Origin: Sphagnum magellanicum
Taxonomy: Eukaryota; Streptophyta; Sphagnopsida; Sphagnales; Sphagnaceae
Assembly: GCA_021904315.1 (NCBI GenBank)
Contig: CM038911.1
Location: 24,711,390-24,775,389, forward strand
DNA: 64,000 nucleotides
Reading direction: 5' to 3'
The notes under the pieces were generated by a model that searched no databases, was not told the DNA's origin, and worked only from the letters and a program-made list of their open reading frames with translations. The position numbers were made by a program, and so were the translations under genes. This document shows positions 14,001-25,950 of the stretch, one piece after another. Position 1 is the stretch's first letter. Every line of letters begins with the position of its first letter.

Positions 14001-15889
14001 TAACCTAAGGGTATTGCATTTGATTTATGTGGTTAAGTCCCATTGCAATACTTCCATCATCATGAGTTAAAAGTTTTTTAATAGAAAATGAAGCATTTGG
14101 GAATTCCTGAAGGTTTTGCCAGTGTGTCAAAGGTGTCCAATGCCATTGTAATACCTACATTCATGTTTGGGTTGCAAGCTTGGGTGCATTATGCCAAAAT
14201 ATTTAATATATAATATAATATAATAATATTATTTGTTATTACATTAATATCAATTTTATATTATTATAATTATATGTATGATATAATATAATATATAGGT
14301 TTATTCCTTTATTTCCCATCTAATGAATTGTCAAAATTGTGTGGTTTAATATAACATATAATATCATTATAATATGTCAATTTTAAATTATTGTTATTCA
14401 TTATATATAATCCTAAATGATTTCAAATTAGATTTTACATGTGTAAAATAATCATTTCATTATTTTGAAATAATATTAAGTTATTCAATAAATCATATTC
14501 AAATTAATAATTAAAATGAACCTATAAATTAAATATTCTAATTTTAATGTTGGTTCATGGCATGTTATATAAAAAAATTATTTGTTGGTTGACAACTTGA
14601 TGGGGGTATTGCTTGGGTGAGAGTCCCAAGTGGCCTTGATGGCCTTCACATATGATGTCTTTGACCCATGGATCAATTTTGCAAGGCCATCACCTTTCTT
14701 CACTAGAGGAATTCGATACTCAGGGATGGATCCATCACCCCAATTTGGGATGCCAAAGAGTTAGAAAAGTCAATTAGAAGCCATCGTCACCAAGGTCAGT
14801 TTGGGCAACTCAACATGTTGCAATGCTTTAGCTTGAAGGTGGTCCCATTCAAAAATGGCCTTGTGCTTTGATTGATCAATGGCCTTTTGCTCATTTTAGC
14901 AAAAATGAACCAAGGGGTTGCCCAAAATCCTCTTGTTCATATAGGCATGGTCTTGTTAGCACAAATCTTTGGGTCAAGTGGATGGACGACTAGACCTACT
15001 TGGCTACACAAGCATGTCCGTGGTCCTTTGCCAAGTGCCAAACAAGGAACCATGTGGCCAAGTATGTGGCCAAACAACTAGCCACCTTGCATACCCATCT
15101 TGAACCCTCCTTTACCCATGGAGAGTTTGAATCTTGATTTACAAGGAAGTTAACATCAACAAAGGGCATTAAATGATGAAGGTATTGCATGCACCCCCAA
15201 TGAATGGACTATTGGGAAAAATGAAGGTATTGCTTACACACCACTAAACTAATTGCTAAATGCAATTAACGTCATTGAAGCATGGGGGTATTGCATGAAA
15301 AAAATTGGCCAAAAAAAGCCAAACCTTCCTTTTCACATGAAGGAAGGTGGGGTGGGGGGTTTTTTAACATTAGTGTTAACCAAATTGGTCAATTTGAAAA
15401 GTGACAAAAAATTAAAAGTAAGTGAGGTGAGAAATTGCAATGTTGAGTAATGTTAGCCAAATTAATTAGTGACTTTTAGCAACTTGACCTTCAACCACCA
15501 TAGTCGGTGGTTTGATTGTTGCATCCACAATAGATCTTTCAATTTCTACACTTTGAAGACATTCACCTTTAGCCACTAATCTTGAAAAATCAATTGATGC
15601 ATCAACGAGACACTACCTCATTTGGAATATCTTGACCTTCAACCATCACAATTAATAAAGTTGTTGAATCATCGACCTTGTTGTTACCATCAATGGCTAA
15701 GGATTTGATGCATGGAACTTTCGTCCTTTTTAACCTCGTGAAAGGGGCCATCTTCAATTAAACAACCTAATGCACCAAACAATAACCCAAAAAAATTAAC
15801 GACATGAGGTAGAAAACAACACAAGGAGAGAGGTGAAGACCAAAAAAAAAGGGGGTAGACAAAAGTAGTAGGAGAAAATGTTGCCAAGA

Positions 15890-16700
15890 GGTTTTAAGGG
15901 TTTAGGGTGACGAAAGAACTAGGAGAAATGGAAGGCAATGGCAGCAAGACCAGGAAAGAAGGAGGTGTTGCTAATAGGGTGATGGCAGCACCAAGAGAGG
16001 GAAGGAAATGCTAATACAACTAAGAGAAGGTGGGGCAATGGCAAAACAAGGAGAGAGGAAAGAGGGAGGGAAATGCTAATAAAACTAGGAGGTGGGGCCA
16101 TGGCAAAATCAGGAGAAAGGAAAGAGGGAGGTGTTGCTAATAGGGTGATGGCAGCACCAAGAGAGGGAGGGAAGTGCTAATAAAACTAGGAGAAGGTGGG
16201 GCAATGGCAAAACAAGGAGAGAGGGGGGGATGATGGCAACAAAACTAAAAGAGAGGGGCTACAATGATAGAATAAAGAAAGAAGGGGGTGATGGCAACAA
16301 AATTAGGAGAGAGTGGCGATAATAGTAGAACAAGGAAAGAGGGGGGTGATGGTAGAATTAGGAGCACCACGAGCAAAAGTTAAGAACAAGGAGCAAGGAA
16401 TGATAGCTAGGAGCATTAGGAACGAGAATGAAAACGAAAAACACCAAGAGCAAGAGTGAGAGTGAGGAACAACAAAAGCAAAAGCACCATGAGTAAAAGT
16501 GAGGAGCATGAGGTTGGAGAAAGAAGTGCAATAGGAGCGGGAATAGCAAGAATGAAAATGAAGAGCAATAGGAACAAAAACATTAAGAACGAAAGTGAAG
16601 AGCAATAGGAGTAGGAGCATTAGGAGCATCAAGAGTGAAAGCAAAAAACAACAAAAGTAAGAGCACTAGGAACATTAAAAGCCAGAGTGAAGAACAATAA
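15890..16700. repeat. Purine-rich degenerate tandem repeats
   Basis: There are two adjoining types. About 15900-16330 repeats 'ggagagaggaaagaggg...gatggcaacaaaactagga' with variable spacing. About 16360-16690 repeats shorter units such as 'aggagcaataggaac'. One strand is nearly all purine plus a few C/T. Reading frames on the minus strand rich in S/L/F are products of the bias. Confidence 0.65.
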
Positions 16701-17930
16701 TATTTTTTGGTACAATAGTATTTTCCTTTCACCATGTTCGATGTTAAATGTCTTTACACAGTTGTGGAAGTCACAACATAAACAAGTTTGCATCACCCCT
16801 TTAGAAAGAGGATACCTTTTCAAGTTTAAACTTTAGTGTAAATAAAAACTAAGATTTCAACAAACAGGTATGGGACGTATGTTTTTGCTACAAGAAATGC
16901 AAAAGGAATTTCAACATATAGATTATGACATCTTGTGGAAGAATGCGTGGGATTGGGAGAGGAAAAATGTTTTGGGAAGAATGCAAATGGATGGAGGAAT
17001 TGACAACAAAACATTTTGAAAGCAACACAAAATCTAAAACAATGAAACCACTTTGGCGGAAGATGATGTTGGCTTAGTCAACTTGAGTTATTCAAACCAT
17101 CTTGTATCTTTTTAACATTTTCTTTCTAAACATAGTTCATGTCTTTCTTTGCACATCCTTAAATTGAATCTTAATATGTATCAATCATTCACATGTGCAT
17201 AATATTGAAAAAATGACACATTTTTAAAATGAAAAAATTACATTATAAATTTTTTTTAGACATTGAAATTATATAATAAAATGTTTTGAAATTGTCACAC
17301 CATTGAAATTGTTGAAAAAATCATATGATTTGAAAGAATAATCATGTTTATATTAGATGTGGTTTTTGATAATAAAATGTGACTTAAAATAAACCCTTAA
17401 TTAAAAGATGTTGTTTAATTTGTTGGAATAACTTAAAATATACATTGAAATTATGTTTTATAGTAGCTCCCATTTAAAAATTTTTTTTTTTAACATAATT
17501 TTTTAACCTTAAGAATTTGGTGATTCAAAGTTGATTGCAAAGTAATTATTGGCAACTCCATAATTGTGTGTTGTATTTCAATTGTCATCTAGTTTGATTG
17601 TTTAGTGGTTTTACTTTAAAATTCAATTGATATTACATTTCAATGTTTTAACATTGCACTTCACTCACTTTTGTCTGTAATATTTCAATATGAATCTAAT
17701 GAATCACTAGATTTGTATTGATTATTACACTTTTTCTTTAATGGGACCATCGGCATTGTGTATTTTTCACTTTATTATTCTATTGTTGATAAAATGTTTA
17801 TTGAAAATGTATGAACATAATGAAAAATGATTTTTTGGCTTATTAGTTCCATGATTATGATGATGAAAAGATTACTAGTATGTGTTTTTTACCATATTCC
17901 TCATGACACAAATACAAAAATTTACCTTCC
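16701..17930. other. Geneless AT-rich segment
   Basis: This is AT-rich sequence between two patches of the same purine-rich repeat. I see no gene, RNA or mobile-element motif in it. Confidence 0.5.
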
Positions 17931-17934
17931 AAAG

Positions 17935-18300
17935 AGACTTAAAATTTAGGAGTAAGAGCACTAGGAGCAAGAGCAAAAAAACAACAAGAGTAGTAGAAAG
18001 AGTGAGAGCCAAAAACAATAGGAACCAAAATGATGAACACCAAGAACGAGAGCAAATAACACTAGAAGTAGGAGTGAGAGGTAAAAACAACATGAATAGG
18101 AGCAGCAAGAGTGAGGAATGAAAACACACTAACGATTGTGACGATGCAATGGAGGAGGCAAAAGGGCAGGAATGGGGACAAGGAATGGGGGTGAGTAGGA
18201 GGGAAGGAGGTAGGAAGGAGGTAGGTAAGTGAATATGGGAAGGTAGATAGGTAGGGGGAGGTAGGTAGAGGTCAATAGGTTGGTTGGAGGAAGGGGCTGA
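17935..18300. repeat. Second purine-rich repeat patch
   Basis: The motif 'aggagcaagagcaaaaa...agagtgagagcc' is of the same type as at 16360-16690. From about 18180 it turns into short G-rich units (ggaggtaggaagg, ggtagg). The intervening AT-rich DNA suggests one block split by insertion or separate expansion. Confidence 0.55.
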
Positions 18301-18412
18301 AAGGACTTTTCTTTAAAAAAAGACCTCTCAGGGGCAGGAAGAGGGGGAAGGAGAAAAATCCTTAACTCACCCCAAACTCCCTCACCGTCAGGTTCCCATC
18401 AAAAATCCAAAA

Positions 18413-18523
18413 CAGGATTTTTTGGATGGTGCGTTCGTGGGTACTGGGTCACTCAAGCCAGAGCCTACCTGCAGAGGTCTGTTCTTGTTTTTAATAACTG
18501 CCAACTCTATTAGATTAGACCCA
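18413..18523 (+). repeat. Repeat segment X, first copy
   Basis: This segment runs from 'ggattttttggatggt' to 'aactctattagattag' and recurs at about 19340-19458 and 19707-19825, where it is part of the roughly 360-bp tandem unit. Here it sits directly before the C-terminal codons of a LINE-like protein, so the array has a composite structure. Confidence 0.7.
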
Positions 18524-18531
18524 TTATTATT

Positions 18532-18750
18532 AGATCTTGTGATTTGCATGTAGGCAACATTAGCGCCTACATTAGAGGGGCCATGGGTGAGATAGCTTCC
18601 TACAGTGAGAGGGACTAGCTTTCTTCTTTTTCTTGGTTCCTGCGGGATGTTTGTTTTTTGACCTTTCTTTAGCTGTCCCTTTTTGGCTCCCCTATGTGGT
18701 TGTTCTGGTCGTTGATCTTTTATTGCATTTTTGTGGTGGTTTCGAGGATT
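18532..18750 (+). mobile_element. LINE-like 3' end: C-terminal codons plus 3' UTR
   Basis: Bases 18532-18618 read RSCDLHVGN...GEIASYSERD then a stop. This matches the C-terminus of the decayed element on the minus strand (RSHNLHVGD...REITSYNKRD, ending at 23269). What follows, 'tttcttggttc...gacctttctttggcc', also matches the sequence after that element's stop. It is therefore the truncated 3' end of a second copy, in the opposite orientation. The open frame on the other strand (18388-19041) is its antisense shadow. Confidence 0.75.
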
Positions 18751-19148
18751 AGACCTTGCTGGGTCTCCATGACTAGTCTTCACATGTACTGCTAGTCTCT
18801 TTTTTCTTGGTTCGTGCGGGCTGTCTGTCTTTTGACCTTTCTTTGGCCTTCCCTTTTTGTGTTCCCTATGCGATTGTTCTGGTCGTTGATCTTTTATTGC
18901 TTTTTTGTGGTGGTTTCGAGGATTAGACCTTGCTGGGTCTCCATGACTAGCCTTCACATGTACTGCTAGTATCCTTTTTCTGGGTTCGTGCGGGCTGTTT
19001 GTATTTTGACATTTCTTTGGCCTTTTCTTTTTGTCTCCCATGTGTGATTGTTCCGATCGTTGATCTTTATTGCATTTTTTTGGTAGTTTCGAGGATTAGA
19101 CCTTATTGGGTCTCCATGACTAGTCTTCACATGTACTTTCGGCCACAT
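18640..19148 (+). repeat. 174-bp tandem repeat derived from LINE 3' UTR
   Basis: 'gattagacctt' falls at 18747, 18921 and 19094, a period of 173-174 bp. Each unit contains 'ggttcgtgcgggctg', 'gacctttctttggcc', 'gttctggtcgttgatc' and 'gtggtttcgag'. The first unit overlaps the 3' UTR that follows the LINE stop at 18618, so the array is an expansion of that UTR. Because 174 is a multiple of three, the antisense strand stays open with a 58-residue Lys/Arg-rich repeat. Confidence 0.85.
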
Positions 19149-20035
19149 AACTTATTTTCAGGCTGAACTCAATCTTGTGTAATCTTGAGCATCATATTTT
19201 TGTCAGTATAAAACTATGAAAGTCGTCTGCTACAGTTGCAGCATAACTCCAGTCTGATGCGTACTTGATGCACCACTCTGGAACTGAGCAATTCAATGCT
19301 GCGTCAGCCTCAGGGATTTTCTCACCCCCGCCCCCCAGAACGGGATTATTTGGGATGGTGTGTTCGTGCGTGTTGGTTCACTCAAGCCGGAGCCTACCCG
19401 ATAACGATCAGAGGTCTGTTCTTGTTTCTAAAAACCGCCAACTCTACTAGATTAGACCTTGCTGGTCCCCATGACTAGTCTTCAGATGTACTTTTGGCCA
19501 CATGACTTATTTCCAGACTGATCTCAATCTTGTGTAATCTTGAGCGTCATATTTTTGTCAGTATAAAACTATGTAAGTCGACTGCTATAGTTGCAGCATA
19601 ACTCCAGTCTGATGCGTACTTGATGCACCGCTCTGGAACTGAGCAATTCAATGCTGCGTCAGCCTCAGGGATTTTCTCACCCCCGCCCGCCCCCCCGCGC
19701 CCCAGAACGGGATTATTTGGGATGGTACGTTCGTGGGTGCTGGTTTACTCAAGCCGGAGCCTACCAGATAACGATCAGAGGTCTGTTCTTGTTTATAAAA
19801 ACCGCCAACTCTACTAGATTAGACCTTGCTCGGTCTCCATGACTAGTCTTCACATGTACTTTTGGCCACCAAACTGATCTCAATCTTGTGTAATCTTGAG
19901 CGTCATATTTTTGTCAGTATAAAACTATGTAAGTCGACTGCTATAGTTGCAGCATAACTCCAGTCTGATGCGTACTTGATGCACCGCTCTGGAACCGAGC
20001 AATTCAATGCTGCATTAGCCTCAGGGACTCCCCCC
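19094..20035 (+). repeat. Tandem array, about 360-bp unit, 2.6 copies
   Basis: 'gattagacc' recurs at 19094, 19450 and 19817 (spacing 356 and 367 bp). Each unit shares 'ctccatgactagtcttca', 'caatcttgtgtaatcttgag', 'gtcagtataaaactatg' and 'gatgcgtacttgatgcacc'. The first two are followed by a C-rich run and segment X; the third ends in a run of about 12 C near 20030. Copies are nearly identical, so the array is young. Each unit carries a TATAAAA-like box. Confidence 0.9.
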
Positions 20036-20472
20036 CCCCCCAGCATACATCTTTCAAACCCAGCCCTCCCACAATTTGCCTTCACGCCTACGGTACTAAT
20101 ACAACCGCTGATATACCTAATCCTCTAACAATTTCCCCGGGGAGAAAGAGATTACCTGGAAAAAAAAAGGGACTTGGACGTTGGGGTTGTATTAGGAACA
20201 AGTGTCGAAAAAAAAAAGAGACAAATTGACAACTCCAACCAAGTTGGCAAGGGAACCAACTTTCCGGAGCAAAAAACAAAAGTTATCCCAAGAGTTGAGC
20301 CTAAGAAATATCCCCCAAAGGCCCAAACAACATTATATCCACAACAGTCCATGTAAGGCTCCAACAAGTTTTATTTGTGCAAGGCCATTTGCTTGGCCCT
20401 AAACAAGCTTCAAATTACGCTAGTCTAAACCCAGATTGACCACCCTTCTCACTTTGGAGCAATGAGAGATTT

Positions 20473-20527
20473 AAATTTTTGTGGTCCCAAGCATTTGGGA
20501 CCACAAAAATTTACTGGGGGCCCCAGT
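20473..20527. repeat. Two adjacent perfect inverted repeats
   Basis: Left arm 20473-20490 and right arm 20495-20512 are perfect 18-base complements separated by GCAT, forming a long stem with a 4-base loop. Directly after it, 20513-20527 reads ACTGGGGGCCCCAGT, a second palindrome with a single central base. Both arms are intact. No transcript context is visible. Confidence 0.85.
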
Positions 20528-20694
20528 AGTCTAATGTAAACCACCCCTAACAATTGTATGCTCAATGCCACTGCCACCACACCCAACCCCCAATTTCATT
20601 ATTCAGAAAAAAATATACCTGAATTTTTTTTCTCACACTAAGAACATGTCTAAGGTCCCTAGTTAAAATATTTTTTAGTAGAAAACATAATTTT

Positions 20695-20960
20695 TCTTTG
20701 GGTACTAGAGTCTACTACGGATACCTACCAATTATCAACCCGGGTATACACACTTACCCAGTGGGGATGTAAAAAATCAAAAAACCTGTTTTAGTATAGA
20801 ACTTTGGTTCTCAAGTTTTTTGAAAATTTCAAAAAAATGCTTTTCTAACTGTCGATTCTTTGCCAGTTGTTTCATGAAAACTGCTGGTTCTTTCATGTTT
20901 CTGAAGTACCCCAAAACCAACAGTTCTCTAATTTTGTGTTTTTCTCACACAACTAATGTA
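20695..20960 (+). repeat. Partial copy of the 26.7-28.4 kb repeat
   Basis: It shares, in order, 'gcttttctaactgtcg', 'tctttgccagttgtttcatg', 'aactgctggttcttt' and 'acagttctcta' with 27690-27945. Divergence is higher than between the two tandem copies. This is a repeat family dispersed within the window. Confidence 0.75.
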
Positions 20961-23149
20961 AACTCACATTATAAATGTCTTTACTAGCTTTGTTTTTGTT
21001 GGCTACAAATAGCCAAAAAGACATTAAAAAAATAAAAGTGCTTAAGTCAAGTGCCTTTTCTAGATCTTCAATAGCCATAATTCGATCAAAATTTAAAGAA
21101 AATCACCATATTTCAATACATGATTCAAGTATGTAACCAAAAATATAGAAAGATGTCTAAAACAATTCAATTTCATATGTAGCTTGTAGCCAACTTTGGA
21201 TAAATCTTCCTATGAATCATTCCTATTGTGGCTACATCACAAAATTCACAAAAAAAACATTGGTCCTTCCATATTCTTACAAACCATACAAACATGTGTG
21301 ATTAGTGAAATGTAAGCAAATACGACATTGAAAAATTTCAAAAACACGAAAAAAGAACAAATGTATAATTTACATCTAATATGAATGAACAAAATGATGC
21401 AAATTGCCCTAATTTGTGCCCCCCTTTTTTCAAGGGCTAAAATTAAACAACCTTCAAATTTGCAAAGTTGCAAAAGGAACGTAGCTCACTTTTGTTTAGC
21501 AAGACAACATCTTATGATAAGCTATGAATATAGAATTATCGATATCTATCATCGATGGACAATAAGAAATAATTTGAGGCTTTGGAGGCATGATTTTCTT
21601 TTGGTTACGGTTTGTGGATGCCTCCAAAATTTAAATTATTGATTTTGAGACGTGTTCCAATTTTTCTCATTGGTAATTTTGGCCTTTGGGATACATGACC
21701 AAAAACAAAAACTTTGCATATAAATAACCCAGCTTGTGTGGACCTTCGACTAGCTTTGTCATAATACTCTGAAACTTTGAGGATCCTCTTGAATTAACCA
21801 ATAGAACGTTTCATGATTTCTCAGTATACGGTCTTAAAATTGTCACTGAATTGGTCCCTGTAGAATAGCTGATACTACCCTAGTAACTTAACAAATAACA
21901 TCGTATGTCAACAAGCTATTATTTGTGTAATAGGTCTGTCGGTACCTATTTTATAGTATAGTGATAGGAGGGGCCTCCATATCCCAGCAAGAAAGCCCTC
22001 TAGGGCCGAATTTACAATTTACCTTTGCAAAGGGGCTGTCAATTTTCTAATTCATATACGCTACAAAGTCAAGCACCTAAAACACCCAACAAGGTTTGTA
22101 ATGGAAAAGAACTGAGCAATTTCCTTTCTCAAAAGTTTACAAATTCGATAAAGAAATCCCATATTGCATGGATTAGACAAGTGTTGGGCAGTTGTTTCAA
22201 CCACTGTTGGGCGGTTCTCATTTTTGTAAGAACCATTGGTTCTGGTTTTTGGGGCAGGTTTTAAGAACTGCCCCAGTTCTTTTAGTTGCTTGTCTCATTC
22301 TGAGAACTGACCTGGTTTTCCGAATTTCAGAAAAAAATCTGGTTAGGTGATTTTCAGCATTAACGGTTCTCACAAAATTTTGAACCATCGGTTTTCAGGG
22401 ACTGTTTTCACAAGTCCTCACAATCATGGTTTTTAGTTATATATATTTTACATATATATTTTTGGGTTTTTCGTGTTTCCTTTCTTACAATCAGTTTTTG
22501 CTGTGGCATGAAACTCAGTTTAGCACAGGGCTGGCAGTATCGGGTTTTATTCAATCAGGTTTTATTCAGTTTTTAAATAAAACTCGAGTCCCAGGATAGC
22601 GTCATAATTGGATTTTAATCGATTTATTTATTGTGGTTATATTAATAACTAGGGTTTGGCATCCAATTTTGCCTTTGCTGCAGTGGCGGTGGCAGGGGTG
22701 CGAGTTGCTCAGGGCTTGACCAACTCCAAAATAAAATCAGGTTTTATGGAGCGAAAATCAGGTTTTATTCATTAAAACCAAAAACCTGATTTTCTAATGG
22801 AAAAAAATCAGGTTTTTTCCAGCCCTGGTTTAGCAGCAAATTTGATGCTAAATTGAGTTTGCCGTGTTCCTTTCACTAGATGCTAAGTACCCCCCATCAA
22901 TCTCACGCCTATTTTTCTTGTCTTCTTGCACATGTTTTTGGGGCCTTGCAAGGCATAAAACCAGGCAGCATGGTTGTACATGTTCTTTTTATTCTACAAA
23001 ACAACTTAATAGTGTTCTTATAATTTTTTAATAATTTACGTTCGACAGCAGCTCACCATATTTAAAACCCTAAACTTTCCTGGTATAGAACATGCTACCA
23101 ACCATTGGCACAAATTCAGGGTTTGAGGAATGTGAGTTTTATTTTATTT

Positions 23150-25950
23150 TATATTATTTTATTTTTAAAAAAATGATGGCTAAAACCATCCCAATGGAGA
23201 CAAAAAAGGGGAGGCCAAAGAAAGGCCAAAAGACACATAACCCGAAGGGCCCAAGGAAAAGGAGAAAGTCAATCTCTCTTGTTGTAAGAAGTTATTTCAC
23301 GTATGGCCCCTTCAATGTCACCTACATGCAAATTGTGAGACCTAATAGTAGTGGGAGGTCTAGAACAAGCATCACTTGCTAACACAATCTTCCTTTCTAT
23401 AGTAGAGGCTAAAGCATGTCGGAAAACAATATTAACACGTTGCTTGAAAAATTGAATGCAAAAAGACAAGGATAAATGACTTTTCGATTATCTATCATTG
23501 AAAAGACGAGCACACTCCTTGATGAAATGATCCATATCACACCTAGGTGCATTGTGCACCTTCATGGTCATTGGAATAAAATGGTGCCCCTCATGAAGCC
23601 CTCTCTATTTACAAATTTTAATAATGATGTTAAATTTTGTACTTGCACCTATTGGTCAATTAATGACAATCGAAGACATTGTTTTTCATGTTGAGTCAAT
23701 AACCACCACATTGGCAATGAAAACTTGGTCCTCTCAAGTCATGTAGAAATTTGTTCGTAATGAAACTCTTGACATAAAGGTGTACCACTATTCTTTCCAT
23801 ATAACATGCCCAATCTCTCGAACAAAGGCATACATGACGTTTTGGATGGCATTATATATGGCTATCTATTGACCCCCAAATGGACAAGCTAAACGCGTGC
23901 TAGACGCGTCCAACTCTTGTTAACACTCACACATGAAAAGATTAAATGCCAAGGGCTAAATTCAAACCGAAGTGAAAATGCAATGTTGCGGTGAAAGTAG
24001 AATGTGTGATGCGAAATGAATGGATAGATGGCCTAACAATCAACCATAGCCCTATTCCCTTCCTCAAACAAGAACAAATGTGAGCTTTGGATGCTAAAGA
24101 AATGTAGTCATCCTCCAAGATAGACCTAAGGGATGTGTCATGGTGAATGTCCATCAAATAAACATGTAAACTTAAGGCACCAATAACAACCAAACTTTCA
24201 AAAGAATGGAGCATCTCCATAGTTGTTGTGCTACATGTAAGTATGATTAAACCTAGTGTGGGCCCCCTTCAATTCAAGAAACATACTCCTCCAAAACAAG
24301 CCTATCGAAAATACAAAACCTAGAACACTAATATGGAACCATAAAAACCCAATTCATTAGAAAAATAGATGGGGCACAATCTTCCATAAAAAAAAGGCCT
24401 ATATCACTAAAAGATATTGGTAGTTGAACTTGATGTTTCGCTAAGGTGCCTTGAAAAGACTTTCACGATGTTGGACCCATAATGTCCCCACATATTTGTA
24501 AAAGTCACTTGTCGAAACCTACCAAAAGAGACAGGAAGGAAGAAGGAGGAAGTATTGCCTATGTGAGATAAGAAAGTCAATGAACTATAGATGAAAACAA
24601 AATGCCCAAAGTAACTTGGGTGTCTCTAAAGAGAGGAAGATCATCAATATGTGCCATGTCCTAAAATAAAGCCGCATTCAAAAAACGTGTTGCAAATTCT
24701 TAAGATTCCATTGGCACACCCAGAATGTGAAGGCCATTTGTGACCAAAGTGCAACCATGAGGAATCTTTATGCCTAGAGAGAATCCTTAAAAGACTACAA
24801 CATTTGCATTTTGACACTTTGACCTTAAGCCCAACTTGGGCTAATTGGGTCAAAAGTTGGTCAAAGGTGCATGAAAGTTCACTCATAGGCCCCATGATGT
24901 GTCTGCTAAGGATGGAAAGACATAACTGGGCTCGCATGATAGTTTTTAAAAGAGCTCAATAATGGGACAAAGCAAATAAATGACCTTTTAGGGGGTCACC
25001 TTGCTTCGTGCCTAAAAATGATTTAATAATTGTAACCTTTTCCACATGTCGCCCAAGTTGGTAATAAGATAAGAATGTGCACCATAAAATAACCTGGTAA
25101 AGGGGACAATGCTCACTAAAGGCCCCCCAACATCACACAATTTTTTTAAATAACAATTCGAAAAATGTTATTAATAGCGTTTTCAACATCAACTTGCATT
25201 ACGACCCAATCAAGGTGCAAGTTGAAGAAGGCTTGAATGCCAAAAAGAATGGCCACATAGCTTTTAAGGGTTGATACTCTAAATTAATGGGGGGATAGGT
25301 GTTCCTGAAACGGCCCCTAAAATTGTAGGGCAATGGAACGATTAATAAGTTGAAAAAACACCTCGTTTATAGCAATAGGACGAAGACCACCAATATCCTT
25401 TGCCATTGCTAGCAATCTATTAGCCCCCAACATTAGGGTCATCAACCTAAGGATATCCCCTTGAACAATAATAGTAATAACCTAGAACAATTCTAAAAAC
25501 TTTGAGGATGGGTCCTTTGGTATGGGGCATTTTTAGAGATGCTCATATACCATCTTAGATAATCCACTTAAAGACAAATGGGGAGTAGTGGCTAAGGTTT
25601 GGATAAAAATAATTTTATCTAACACAAAAATGTGCTCAAGTTGATAGTAAAAAGTACGAAGAAAAACAAGGTTTGAAGAAGGGGGGTGTAGTTGGTGCAG
25701 GGCAACAATAGTGTCCTTTGAAGGAATAGTTAAAGTCATGGGTTGGAAAGTTCTAGTTGCATGATTGTATTCATTGATTCTCCCTAAATTTAAACATCAA
25801 TGAAAATGAGTGGTCAAAAATTCTTCCCATGAGTAGAAAAAATAGGGTTCGCAAGAGGCATGTGAAAACTCCTCCTGAAAAGAAGACCAATCACACGCCA
25901 TAAACCTCTTAAGGTGAAGAAAAACCTCTTATTGACTTGAACGACCTTTT
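23150..25950 (-). mobile_element. Decayed LINE-like retroelement with reverse transcriptase
   Basis: On the minus strand, broken frames read in order: a region with CDWSSFQEEF (about 25880), AKDIGGLRPIAINEVF (about 25380), FLGTKQGDPL...LFAL (about 25010), TFDQLLTQLAQVGLKVKVSKC (about 24830), HILGVPM, LEDDYISLASKAHI and GLWLIVRPSIHSFRI (24000-24110), then FCIQFFKQRV and IRSHNLHVGD ending at stop 23269-23271. RPIAI and QGDPL are reverse-transcriptase motifs; the YxDD box is not seen and appears lost. Many stops and frameshifts make it inactive. The 3' tail (about 23150-23180, T-rich on -) is followed by AT-rich DNA. I recall this family from non-seed-plant genomes, but that is memory and not a search. 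Confidence 0.8.

Larger units (their letters stand above)
9101..15880. other. Geneless AT-rich repeat DNA
   Basis: No gene is recognisable on either strand. Frames up to about 107 codons exist (for example 12650-12973 on +, 11381-11692 on -) but show no known motif and no supporting splice structure. The stretch contains a dispersed repeat copy (9649-9805), a palindrome-rich patch (10965-11090), a very AT-rich segment (14190-14580) and many GGTATTGC motifs (13.8-15.3 kb). A perfect T-loop-like GTTCAAATCCC lies near 10438 without a convincing tRNA around it. Confidence 0.5.
20036..23150. other. Geneless region with dispersed repeats and hairpins
   Basis: No gene is supported. The stretch holds two adjacent perfect inverted repeats (20473-20527), a diverged partial copy of the large duplicated unit (about 20695-20960) and repeats of 'aatcaggttttatt' around 22540-22830. 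Around 22200-22420 there are short inverted motifs (ggttct/agaacc). Confidence 0.5.

Noticed and set aside
18388-19041. 217-codon minus-strand frame with three Lys/Arg-rich 58-residue repeats (KKGRPKKGQKT), looking like an AT-hook protein
   Set aside because: It is antisense to the LINE C-terminus (stop at 18618) and its 174-bp 3'-UTR repeats. Openness follows from the unit being 3 x 58. The related plus frame at 23092-23382 is likewise antisense to the other LINE's 3' end.
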